Assembly (NCBI GenBank): GCA_027064845.1
Contig: JAMOPC010000361.1
Span: 1 to 38,713 of the forward strand
Source: Desulfurococcales archaeon
Lineage (GTDB): Archaea > Thermoproteota > Thermoprotei_A > Sulfolobales > Desulfurococcaceae
DNA length: 38,713 bases
Direction: 5' to 3'
Of this stretch, positions 8,536 to 16,837 are shown one piece after another. A program made the translations under genes and the position numbers. The notes under the pieces were generated by a model. That model was not told where the DNA came from. It made no database searches and saw nothing but the letters and a program-made list of their open reading frames with translations. The number at the start of each line of letters is the position of its first letter. Position 1 is the first letter of the stretch.

Positions 8536-9390
8536 ATGAAACTATTGAATAGTTTCTTTCAGAGATATGTAATAATTTTACTTGTTAGCATAGTGCTATT
8601 GTCCTCAATGGTTCTTGTTAATTCTCAAAATCCGCAAGAGGTGTGTCCTAGTAAGTGTAAATTGGATATTGCGTTTGCTCTTGATGTTTCGGGAAGTATG
8701 TCTGGTCAGCCTCTTGATGATCTTAAGGAAGCTACAACTACGTTTATTAATATGACTTGTCCAGATTGTCAATGGAGCATTGGATTAGTTGCATTCAATG
8801 ACACGGCTATTAACTTAACCTATCTAGGTTCACCAAGTAATGGTGTATTATACCCTGTATGTACTGAGGAAAACAAGACTACGTTGAGAAACATCATATA
8901 TACATTAAATGCTGGTGGATGGACTAATATAGGAGATGCAATTTATAACGCCACAGCAATGATACTTAACAGTGATAGACCAGACGCTAATAACATTCTT
9001 ATAATTGTCACAGATGGATCGCCGAACAGACCTCTCAACGTCCCAGATCCTGAAGAATACGCTAGAGAAGCAGCAGACTATGCTAAGTCACTTGGAATAG
9101 TGATTGTAGGTATCTACGTTGGTGATGCTACAGAGGATGGAGATGAATTCTTATTGAGTATTTCGTCTTCTCCTCAACACTTTATAAATGCAAGTATTCA
9201 GAGCAATATCAATATGAGTGATGCGTTCCTGATATTGTTTAATAGACTCTGTGAATTGTCTGAGGTTAAGGTAGGTGGAGAAGTAGAGATCTCCACTATT
9301 GATTCTAGTAATAATTTAATATACATGATTACAGGATATATTGCTGTTATATCGATAGTATCAGTGCTAATAATTAAGAAGAATAAATAA
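8536..9390 (+). CDS. Secreted von Willebrand factor A domain protein with VGGE membrane tail
   Basis: 284 residues. An N-terminal signal peptide (about 1-30) is followed by a vWA domain from about residue 40 to 225. The metal-binding MIDAS motif is complete: DVSGSMSG (DxSxS), the Thr of GGWTNIGDA, and the Asp of IVTDGSP. Six cysteines in the mature part could form disulphides. The C-terminus carries VGGEVEIS (coding bases 9271-9294), a short polar linker, one membrane helix and KKNK, a tail shared with two other proteins in this window. So it is a surface-anchored, metal-dependent adhesion or protein-binding module. A GTG directly before the ATG is an alternative start. It is convergent with the caspase-like operon. 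The binding partner is unknown. Confidence 0.8.
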   Translation: MKLLNSFFQRYVIILLVSIVLLSSMVLVNSQNPQEVCPSKCKLDIAFALDVSGSMSGQPLDDLKEATTTFINMTCPDCQWSIGLVAFNDTAINLTYLGSPSNGVLYPVCTEENKTTLRNIIYTLNAGGWTNIGDAIYNATAMILNSDRPDANNILIIVTDGSPNRPLNVPDPEEYAREAADYAKSLGIVIVGIYVGDATEDGDEFLLSISSSPQHFINASIQSNINMSDAFLILFNRLCELSEVKVGGEVEISTIDSSNNLIYMITGYIAVISIVSVLIIKKNK

Positions 9391-9439
9391 TAAGACATTG
9401 AATAAAAATTGAAAAGATTTTTAAACCCATACATTTTCT

Positions 9440-10306
9440 CTAACCGGTGGAATGTGGCCATATTTTGTCCTTAAAATCCTCAATAGTGATATTACAGTAT
9501 TGTTTTGGATATATATCTAATAAGTAATTATTAGTTGATAACTTGTAGTTAATCTCATATAGAACTCGACACAGCGTTTTGTTTTCTTCAATAAATTCCT
9601 TTATAAAGAGTTTGAGAGCTTGATCCGCTGTATTTATGTCTACTTTATTATTCCATCCAATATAGACTTTAGCACCTTTCTTTATGAATGCTTCAGCCAT
9701 ATCTGGTGCTGATAAGCTGTAACATGATGATACATATATTATGCTTCCTTGGAACCTTGTATTAGATGATAAAACATATAGAGGTGTTATAACAAAGTAT
9801 CTCTTTCCCGGTTCTGCAAATGGAATACCCATACCCAGGAAACCCATATATAATAGATCAGTGTGTTTATTCGGATCATATGGTTCAGAGGTAAATATCC
9901 CGACTCTTCCCACATAATTGTTTTGACTCTTTATTATTCCTCCGTGAACTCTAAGAATAATGATCCGATAATCGTTGATGAGATTGAATAATTTAAACTG
10001 TAGATTATCTACAGTAACGTTCTTACCAAGCAACATATCCACAGTAAATCCCTTTCTCTCCAGAGCGTCTTTTATGTAATGTATAAGTTCATCGTTTGGG
10101 TAAGAATCATATAATCCATCGATAATAATTGCTTTGTATCTTCTATTCTCATTAGATACACTATTATTCGAGTATTGTAGTTTAAATGATATACCAATAG
10201 CTATGACTGTGATTACTATAACCGATATAAGTGTGATCTTGATATATCTTCTACGCTTCTCTCTTCTTATTTTTTCTGCTGCAGTAAGCTTCTTACTTTT
10301 CTTCAT
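9440..10306 (-). CDS. Membrane-anchored caspase/CHAT-like (clan CD) protein
   Basis: About 288 residues from the ATG at 10306 (a TTG seven codons upstream has no better support). A very basic N-terminus (KKSKK, REKRRR) and one helix (about 22-42) predict the N-terminus inside and the C-terminal domain outside. The outer domain alternates strands and helices. It shows ILRVHGG (His121-Gly122) and IIYVSSCYS (Cys195), then MAEAFIKKGAKVYIGWNNKVD. This is the order and spacing of the His-Gly and Cys motifs of CHAT/caspase/gingipain-type cysteine peptidases, including the 'ever-rising helix plus GA..yIGW' part after the Cys. A peptidase role is therefore likely but not proven. It is the last gene of a three-gene operon, 36 bases after the regulator gene. 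Confidence 0.65.
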   Translation of the reverse strand: MKKSKKLTAAEKIRREKRRRYIKITLISVIVITVIAIGISFKLQYSNNSVSNENRRYKAIIIDGLYDSYPNDELIHYIKDALERKGFTVDMLLGKNVTVDNLQFKLFNLINDYRIIILRVHGGIIKSQNNYVGRVGIFTSEPYDPNKHTDLLYMGFLGMGIPFAEPGKRYFVITPLYVLSSNTRFQGSIIYVSSCYSLSAPDMAEAFIKKGAKVYIGWNNKVDINTADQALKLFIKEFIEENKTLCRVLYEINYKLSTNNYLLDIYPKQYCNITIEDFKDKIWPHSTG

Positions 10307-10342
10307 GTTCTTACCACATCTAAACAAGTTGTTAAGTTTTCG

Positions 10343-11302
10343 TTACTGCTTAGTCCTCGTTTCTCTTAATTTAACAATTTTTATTTTTCCTCTTTTCTCT
10401 GTTGCGACTATATTGAGTTTTTCAAGTTTTTTTACCTTTCTAGATACAACGCTTTTAGGAATATTTAAAGACTTAGAAATTGATGATATATTGGTGGTTC
10501 CCCCGCTCTTCTTGATATAATCGAGTATGAGTAGATCCCTATCGTCTAACGCACTAGTATAAACCTGTATTTCGTGTTTCTTACGTACTAAATACCTAGC
10601 TATCAGTATAGCTGCGGGTAAGACTATAGCTAATATAATGGCTAAAAATACATATGGATATATAATGGGATTCTCGGATTTATGATCTGTTCCGGGAGGG
10701 ATGGTGTAATTGGAAGTAGTTAAAGGAGGTGATTCATTAACATGGATATAGTTACTACTTATAGGAATATAGTAGATACGGATGCAATCGGTAATGTTGC
10801 TAGGAAAATATACGAACTTTACCCAGTTCTTTGAATACATAATATCGTCAGGGATTTCTTTTGGGATAATTATCCAGGATCTATTAAACTCTATAACAAC
10901 TTTTCCTTCAGGCTTCTCTAACTTAATAAGCCATAAGCTCTTATTCTTAAATGTTAAATCATTAGTATAATATATGATCGTAACATTTGTCTCATTATAT
11001 AAAAGGATATTCAGAGTGTTTGTAGTATTATCATATTTTAATATATATGCTGTACCATTTGTATTTATGAAAAATAGATTATTAATGGGTTTTCCATCTA
11101 ATAATATCTTGTAATAGTAGTTTAGCGCCGTGAATGAGATAGTAACTTTTACTTCTCCAGTAGGGAAAACCGTATATATTGTTTCTAAGGAGTTATATTT
11201 TCCATTTATACTAATCGAATAACATGTTGGAATAATGGTATTTAGCATTAATAGAATAATTAGAAATAATGGATAAATATGCTTTGCAGAAAACTCTCTC
11301 AT
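10343..11302 (-). CDS. Transmembrane winged-helix regulator with secreted sensor domain
   Basis: About 319 residues: signal peptide (about 6-30), extracytoplasmic beta-rich domain (about 35-205), one membrane helix (about 213-238) and a cytoplasmic winged helix (about 250-311). The DNA-binding part reads DRDLLILDYIKKSGG, SSISKSLNIPKSVVSRKVKKLEK and a basic wing, close to MarR/ArsR-like helices. This is a one-component transmembrane regulator like those with DUF7345/DUF7343 architecture in other archaea (known only by analogy). The chosen ATG has AGAGGA six bases upstream. An ATG at 11320 would instead overlap the previous stop as ATGA and add six residues. It probably senses something outside the cell and controls its own operon or the neighbouring surface protease genes. 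Confidence 0.75.
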   Translation of the reverse strand: MREFSAKHIYPLFLIILLMLNTIIPTCYSISINGKYNSLETIYTVFPTGEVKVTISFTALNYYYKILLDGKPINNLFFINTNGTAYILKYDNTTNTLNILLYNETNVTIIYYTNDLTFKNKSLWLIKLEKPEGKVVIEFNRSWIIIPKEIPDDIMYSKNWVKFVYFPSNITDCIRIYYIPISSNYIHVNESPPLTTSNYTIPPGTDHKSENPIIYPYVFLAIILAIVLPAAILIARYLVRKKHEIQVYTSALDDRDLLILDYIKKSGGTTNISSISKSLNIPKSVVSRKVKKLEKLNIVATEKRGKIKIVKLRETRTKQ

Positions 11303-11316
11303 AAATATTCCTCTTA

Positions 11317-12369
11317 TCATTTCTTAAACGTGTAATTAATCTTTACTATGGGGATTAAATTCCTTAGGTAACCTATAATAACGCCATTACAATGGATTTC
11401 TTCTCCCTGAGATAGTTTTGGTGGATTTTCTATTATAATGATTCCGTCTGAAGAGTATTTAGATTCTACATATATAATGAATACCCCACTATAAATTGTT
11501 CTATTTTCAAATATAATTGTTCCATTGACCTTATACATTCTGGTTTCAGGTATGTATATTGTTCCGGGAAGGCTATAATTGCTTAGGACTATGGCATTTA
11601 TAGACATTGTTTTATTTAGTAGGTCTTTCATTATCATTACCTTATATATGAAAGTAATATTATCTTCTTTATATTCTTTTAAGGTTTGATTATATAGTTC
11701 AATCAGGTTCGGAAGTAATATGTTATTGTAAATGTCTCTGCTCACTATACTCATCAATGTTGTATTAATTGATTTAAATAGTTCTATTAAGAATTCTTGG
11801 CTTTTCTTATTTATAATGTTTCTAATAGTTCTAGAAATGTTGTAGATGATTTTATTATTGAACTTTTCTAATTTACTTGTTTTATTAAGTTTTTCTATTT
11901 GAACTTCTTTAATTCCTGTAGTGTTTTCATATGTTTTAATGATGTCTCTTAATAGTAATTCATTATATAGGGTTTCATTATATTCTGTTTTAATATTTGA
12001 TCTTTTTATTGCTTCAATGAGTAGTAGGAATACATATTCGAGATTTGCATAACACTTTTTATTGTAACTCGTGTTGATACAATACTCCTTTGTTGATTCA
12101 ATATATTCTTCTATTTCAGGATCAATTATAGATTTGTTAATAGCTTTGATTCTTTGAACTAAGTCTTCTAGATAAAGTATTATTTTATGAAGAGATTTTG
12201 TTTTCTTAATATTTTCCTGTCTTGATCTTAAATCTTGATAAATGAATTTATTATTAATTATCTTATTTTGCGTAGTGTCGATTTCCGCTGTTATTATGCT
12301 TGTTAAGATAGGAATCAACAATATAACTATGTAAAGAAGTATAACTCTGGTTCTAAATTTTTTAAACAA
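11317..12369 (-). CDS. Secreted or N-anchored helical protein of unknown function
   Basis: 350 residues, first gene of the operon. An N-terminal hydrophobic helix (about 8-28) is followed by about 220 residues of mainly helical, Lys/Glu/Asn-rich sequence with many sequons, then a beta-rich C-terminal part (about 260-350) with no second membrane helix. Two cysteines lie near CINTSYNKKC, with others nearby, on the outside. The start is TTG, supported by GGTGAT at about 12380-12375. Its stop overlaps or lies 14 bases before the regulator start, so the two are co-translated. No family is recognised. It could be a ligand, a substrate or a partner of the regulator's outer domain. Confidence 0.6.
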   Translation of the reverse strand: MFKKFRTRVILLYIVILLIPILTSIITAEIDTTQNKIINNKFIYQDLRSRQENIKKTKSLHKIILYLEDLVQRIKAINKSIIDPEIEEYIESTKEYCINTSYNKKCYANLEYVFLLLIEAIKRSNIKTEYNETLYNELLLRDIIKTYENTTGIKEVQIEKLNKTSKLEKFNNKIIYNISRTIRNIINKKSQEFLIELFKSINTTLMSIVSRDIYNNILLPNLIELYNQTLKEYKEDNITFIYKVMIMKDLLNKTMSINAIVLSNYSLPGTIYIPETRMYKVNGTIIFENRTIYSGVFIIYVESKYSSDGIIIIENPPKLSQGEEIHCNGVIIGYLRNLIPIVKINYTFKK

Positions 12370-12544
12370 GCTTAATCACCTATATACTTGATCATACTTG
12401 TTAATAATATGATGCTAATGAATTATTTTCTTAATATTATTTTAATATATTGGTTGTTTTATAGATTTAAGGACTAAACAATATTGGAACCTTAAAGAAA
12501 CTATGTCGAAACAATGATTTAATGATCTTTGTCTGAAAAGATAA

Positions 12545-12605
12545 TCTTAATATATAGGGTAGGTTCCTATAAAATAATGAGACACTATCTAACTGGGTGG
12601 AAGGT
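12545..12605 (+). promoter_or_regulatory. Likely promoter and ribosome binding site of the subtilase gene
   Basis: A TATA-like TTAATATATA at about 12548-12557, preceded by purine-rich AAAGATAATC, fits an archaeal BRE/TATA pair with transcription starting near 12580. GGGTGG at 12595-12600 lies five bases before the ATG at 12606 and decides that start over the GTG at 12597, which is part of the binding site itself. Confidence 0.4.
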
Positions 12606-15600
12606 ATGAATAAACGTATTTCTGGCAAAATAATAACTATAGTTCTTGTAGCAATACTGATTCTAAACATTGCAACAGTCTCAGTAACCAATACAAGATT
12701 GATCTCGAATGAGCCTCATAACTATAAATCAAATGATCAAGGAACGAGAACTTTCAGCAAATTGAATGTAAATACTTTACTACTTCCACATAAGATTGAT
12801 CCGAAGATACTGGATCGTGACTACTTAGCGAAAAGAATAAGGGAACTAGAGCAAGCCAGAATCCTCGAGGAAAATGAGACCAAACTCATATTGAAAGTAT
12901 CTGATACAGCGAAATTAGATGATATTCAGAAAGTGCTAGAGAGATACTATGCCTCGATCCTTAAAGTTTATGAGTATATGGGGGTTATTCTAATAAGAGT
13001 CCCAACCGATGACGTTGTTACTGTTCAAAGGTTATCCATAGAGCTCGCTTCACTTAGCGACGTCGAATCCATATGGTTCGACGACGCCTTTAAAATTAAT
13101 ACAACGCTCTTCGATACGAGTGCTTTACTAGGTTTTGCAATATCTCACGGATACGGTATAAACGGATCAGGCATTAAAGTAGCAATACTAGATACTGGAA
13201 TTGATGCCTCACACCCAGAACTTAACGGGTCACTAATTGCATGGACCGATTTTATTAACAACCAGCAAAACCCCTATGACGATAATGGCCATGGAACTTT
13301 TGTAGCAGGCATTATAGCGGCAAGAGGAGTAGTTAGATTCATGGATGGTGAAAAATGCTGGCACACAATACTATATGATAATAGTGGAGAATTCAATTAT
13401 CCTGGACCAGCAAATCTCACTTATGAAGTCAATGTAACGGGCTATTCTGGATTTAACCTTACAGTAGAATGGTTACAGAGGTACTCCATAGAGCAAGGAT
13501 ATGATAAGGGAGAAGTATTATATAGATTTGATAACACTTCATGGACCCTGCTAGCAACCTACACTGGATCGAATTTCTCTCTTCAGCACATTCAGTATAA
13601 TATCACTATTCCAGTAAATGCCACTAAGTTCTATATATCCTTCATATATGAACCAGACTATTCCGCCCAGCGTATGGGTTGGTTCATAGACGACATTAGA
13701 ATAACCGTAAATGGCACAACCCTTCTCTACGATGACGTAGAGGGTCCACCTCCACAGGGATTAATAGAGGCAAAACTATGGGTAAGGACGACTGATAGAT
13801 TAGTTGGAGTAGCACCAGGAGCTTCTCTAATGGTTGCTAAAGTATGTAGCTCGAGTGGTGGATGTCCCTACGATGCTATCCTTAATGGAATATATTGGGC
13901 TGTTCTAGGACCAGATCAATCGCCTAACACTGGTGATGAAGCAGACGTTATCTCCATGAGTCTTGGTGGACCAGCATATAGCTATGACATTCTAATGCAA
14001 ACGATTGACTGGGCGTATTCAATGAACGTAACATGTGTAATAGCTGCTGGTAACTCTGGACCAGGATATAAGACTGTAGAATCGCCGGGTGCTGCTAGGG
14101 GAGCAATTGCTGTAGGTGCATCAACCAAGCTGAATACGATAGCTTACTTTAGTAGCTGGGGTCCAAGCCCTATTGATTATACGATCAAGCCGGATATAGT
14201 AGCTCCTGGACGTTACATAGTATCAACGTATTCAGCTCAGGCAGCAGGATATCCTTCTGGAGCCTATGTCTTAGCTGTTGGTAGCGGTACAAGCTTCTCA
14301 ACACCCCATGTCAGCGGTATTGTGGCTCTAATTAAACAGGCTCACCCAACATGGACTCCTGAAGAGATAAGAGCCGCTCTAGTATCTACAGCGACAGAAC
14401 ACATTATACCAAACTCCTACACTCCAAGCATAGTCAACCCATATATTGAAGGAGGAGGATTACCAAATATCAATAGAGCTATAGAGACAGAATTCTTGCC
14501 AGTTCCTGCGATAGTGAGTTTTGGACAAGTCGTTCCTAAGGAAGCAACTAACTTATCCAGCGAGGTACTTTTAAAGAACTATGGAACATCTCCACTAGGA
14601 GTTATCGTTATTTCAGTAGAGCTATACGATGATAAAGGAAATGATTACTCATCATGGATACAGGAACCAATAATAGGAGAATCATGGAATATTACTCCAG
14701 GAAGTAGCGCTATTCTCCCCATTAATGTCACTGTTCCTCAAGGGGCTGGCTCCGGTTACTATTGGGGAAGAATACTATTACAAACATCTGATGACCAAGT
14801 ATATCAAGTAATATTCGGGTTCACGATATTACCAATAATACATATATCAGGAACCGTATACGATGTTTCAACAGATCTTCCTCTCGGCGGCGTAAATGTA
14901 ACGGTAATCCGTGACGATACTGGAGAAGTTCTAGACTGGTGCATAACTGATAGTGAGGGCAGATTCAATGTAACGGCAATAGGTGATACACCAATTAGAA
15001 TACTAGGAAACCTTACAGGCTACTATCTCTATATGACTACAAGCTTAAGATATAGTAGCAACGTGACAGGTTTCGAGATCTACATGACTCCCAGATACGG
15101 TTACTATGATAAACAAGTGCTTGTCGTAGTGGATACAGAGTATGGCGGATGGTCTTTATCCTATGATCCTTCAGAAGATATAACGATACTTAATGGTACC
15201 TTAGGCATTGTGGACAGAATATGGCATAACTCCAAACAAGGCGTTGCATATGATGCAATAATGTCTGGTGACTTCCCCGTAGTTGTCTGGCTTAGTGATG
15301 GAATATGGAGCCCTGTCAACGATATATACGACTATATAGCCTTGATATCAGTTAGTCAAGAGAATGGTAGAGGAATTCTTCTAGAGGGCGGAGATATTGG
15401 CTGGTATCATAGCGGAGACTATCTAATGTGGTATGTAGCACACGCTCAGTTCTATCAAGATCTAGAACCCGATGTGTATCAATTATTCGTATCTAGATCA
15501 CATCCATTAACAAGCGTATTACCGAGCAACTTTACAATTGATTCAACTTACTCCGGTTACCCAGATGTAGTAATTCCTGTAAACAACGGTACAGATATTG

Positions 15601-16604
15601 TGAACTGGACAGATTATAGCGGGTCAGCTATAGTAGTATATGATGGTAGAGTGTTTGGAGGAGCTAGAACAGTATATATTGCCTTTGCATTAGAAGCTAT
15701 GGAGTCCAGCCTAAGGACAAAGTTCGCAAATATTTCGATAATATGGTTGCTTGACCAGGGATCGCCGATATATACAGGGCATAAGATCGAGGTAACCTAC
15801 AACTATAAGGCTGGAAGAATAATGGCTTACTGGCAGCCATTCATAGACCCACCATTCAATATAATAGTAGAGCAAAGAGTATACCTCAACGGCACTCTTA
15901 TAGCTACTCTTCCATCATCAGTAACTTCAATAGATCTAACATCCTATGTCGCTAAAGGCAAATTATACAATATCACAGTAGAGGCGATCGACTTATTAAA
16001 CCAGTCAACCACAGTATCTGCATTGTTTAAGATAGTACCCCCAGGACTAAAAGGTGAAGCAGTAGGTTTCTCAGAACCAGGTATATTCGAGGAGGACTTA
16101 GGATTAACATTCCCAGGCAAAGCCACAGTGTCGGTAAGGGATTCACCTGCGTCAATACAAATATATGAGCTAAACAGATTCCAATTCACACCACCTGAAC
16201 CAGAAAAAATAATACTCTATAGCGTTGACTTCAGCATACAGAACCCAGAAAACTTTGAGCAAATAATACTATCACTCAAATACCCACTCAGAATATTTTA
16301 CTTGAATAAATCCTCAGTAAAACCATACTGGTGGGATGGAAGCACCTGGAGAGAATTCAGTAACTTCACAATTGATACGAGGAACAACATATTAACGATC
16401 TATATAGACAATAGTACTACTCCATCATTATCAGATCTAATAGGAACACCGATAATAATAACTGGTGAAAAGATCCCAGTAGGCGGAGAAATAACCATAT
16501 CCAACAGCCCTGTAGAACAATCCCTAGAATTAATAGTAGCGATAATAACGAACTTAACAATAACTCTTACAGCAATTCATCTCCTAAGAACAAAAACTAA
16601 ATAA
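12606..16604 (+). CDS. Giant surface-anchored subtilisin-family protease with VGGE tail
   Basis: 1332 residues. Order: signal peptide (1-30), inhibitor-like propeptide (about 60-160), S8 catalytic domain with Asp196 (AILDTGID), His229 (NGHGTFVAG), oxyanion Asn483 (AAGNSGPG) and Ser563 (GTSFSTPH). A domain of about 155 residues (about 242-395) is inserted between His and VGVAPGASL; it resembles a jelly-roll (WFIDDIRI, DDVEG). After the catalytic unit come a beta-sandwich (about 635-740), a carboxypeptidase-regulatory-like domain (745-830), a ThuA/amidotransferase-like alpha/beta domain (about 836-1050), an Fn3-like domain, a YWWDGSTW-type beta domain, then VGGEITIS, a membrane helix and a basic end. 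The length and surface anchoring recall the S-layer-bound protease STABLE of Staphylothermus marinus, but identity is not shown here. It probably cleaves peptides for nutrition. Confidence 0.88.
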   Translation: MNKRISGKIITIVLVAILILNIATVSVTNTRLISNEPHNYKSNDQGTRTFSKLNVNTLLLPHKIDPKILDRDYLAKRIRELEQARILEENETKLILKVSDTAKLDDIQKVLERYYASILKVYEYMGVILIRVPTDDVVTVQRLSIELASLSDVESIWFDDAFKINTTLFDTSALLGFAISHGYGINGSGIKVAILDTGIDASHPELNGSLIAWTDFINNQQNPYDDNGHGTFVAGIIAARGVVRFMDGEKCWHTILYDNSGEFNYPGPANLTYEVNVTGYSGFNLTVEWLQRYSIEQGYDKGEVLYRFDNTSWTLLATYTGSNFSLQHIQYNITIPVNATKFYISFIYEPDYSAQRMGWFIDDIRITVNGTTLLYDDVEGPPPQGLIEAKLWVRTTDRLVGVAPGASLMVAKVCSSSGGCPYDAILNGIYWAVLGPDQSPNTGDEADVISMSLGGPAYSYDILMQTIDWAYSMNVTCVIAAGNSGPGYKTVESPGAARGAIAVGASTKLNTIAYFSSWGPSPIDYTIKPDIVAPGRYIVSTYSAQAAGYPSGAYVLAVGSGTSFSTPHVSGIVALIKQAHPTWTPEEIRAALVSTATEHIIPNSYTPSIVNPYIEGGGLPNINRAIETEFLPVPAIVSFGQVVPKEATNLSSEVLLKNYGTSPLGVIVISVELYDDKGNDYSSWIQEPIIGESWNITPGSSAILPINVTVPQGAGSGYYWGRILLQTSDDQVYQVIFGFTILPIIHISGTVYDVSTDLPLGGVNVTVIRDDTGEVLDWCITDSEGRFNVTAIGDTPIRILGNLTGYYLYMTTSLRYSSNVTGFEIYMTPRYGYYDKQVLVVVDTEYGGWSLSYDPSEDITILNGTLGIVDRIWHNSKQGVAYDAIMSGDFPVVVWLSDGIWSPVNDIYDYIALISVSQENGRGILLEGGDIGWYHSGDYLMWYVAHAQFYQDLEPDVYQLFVSRSHPLTSVLPSNFTIDSTYSGYPDVVIPVNNGTDIVNWTDYSGSAIVVYDGRVFGGARTVYIAFALEAMESSLRTKFANISIIWLLDQGSPIYTGHKIEVTYNYKAGRIMAYWQPFIDPPFNIIVEQRVYLNGTLIATLPSSVTSIDLTSYVAKGKLYNITVEAIDLLNQSTTVSALFKIVPPGLKGEAVGFSEPGIFEEDLGLTFPGKATVSVRDSPASIQIYELNRFQFTPPEPEKIILYSVDFSIQNPENFEQIILSLKYPLRIFYLNKSSVKPYWWDGSTWREFSNFTIDTRNNILTIYIDNSTTPSLSDLIGTPIIITGEKIPVGGEITISNSPVEQSLELIVAIITNLTITLTAIHLLRTKTK

Positions 16605-16605
16605 T

Positions 16606-16626
16606 AAGAAACAAAAATCTTTTTTA
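16606..16626 (+). terminator. T-rich terminator after the subtilase gene
   Basis: A run of six Ts (16620-16625) starts within 20 bases of the stop codon in a non-palindromic A/T stretch, as in archaeal U-tract terminators. The vWA gene is followed by a similar, shorter tract (9416-9421). Confidence 0.45.
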
Positions 16627-16774
16627 ACCCACCACATCTTGTTCTTGTTGCACAATAAGCCTTTCTTGAACCTATTGTAGTTTTTGCAATAATTGTCTAT
16701 TTTCCTATAAATCTGTTTGTACTTCGAAATACTCTTATTCTGCTTGACATAATATATAAGTTTTTACCAGAACA

Positions 16775-16837
16775 TTTATATTTAAGATGAACCACTAGAA
16801 TTTTACAGATACAAAATATTATGAATGGGTGAAGTAT
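16775..16837 (+). promoter_or_regulatory. Likely promoter and ribosome binding site of the 828-residue secreted protein
   Basis: TTTATATTTA at 16775-16784 is a candidate TATA box; transcription would start near 16808. GGGTGA at 16826-16831 lies six bases before the ATG at 16838 and supports that start over the GTG at 16829. A second AT-rich candidate box lies at about 16750-16758, so the exact element is uncertain. Confidence 0.35.
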
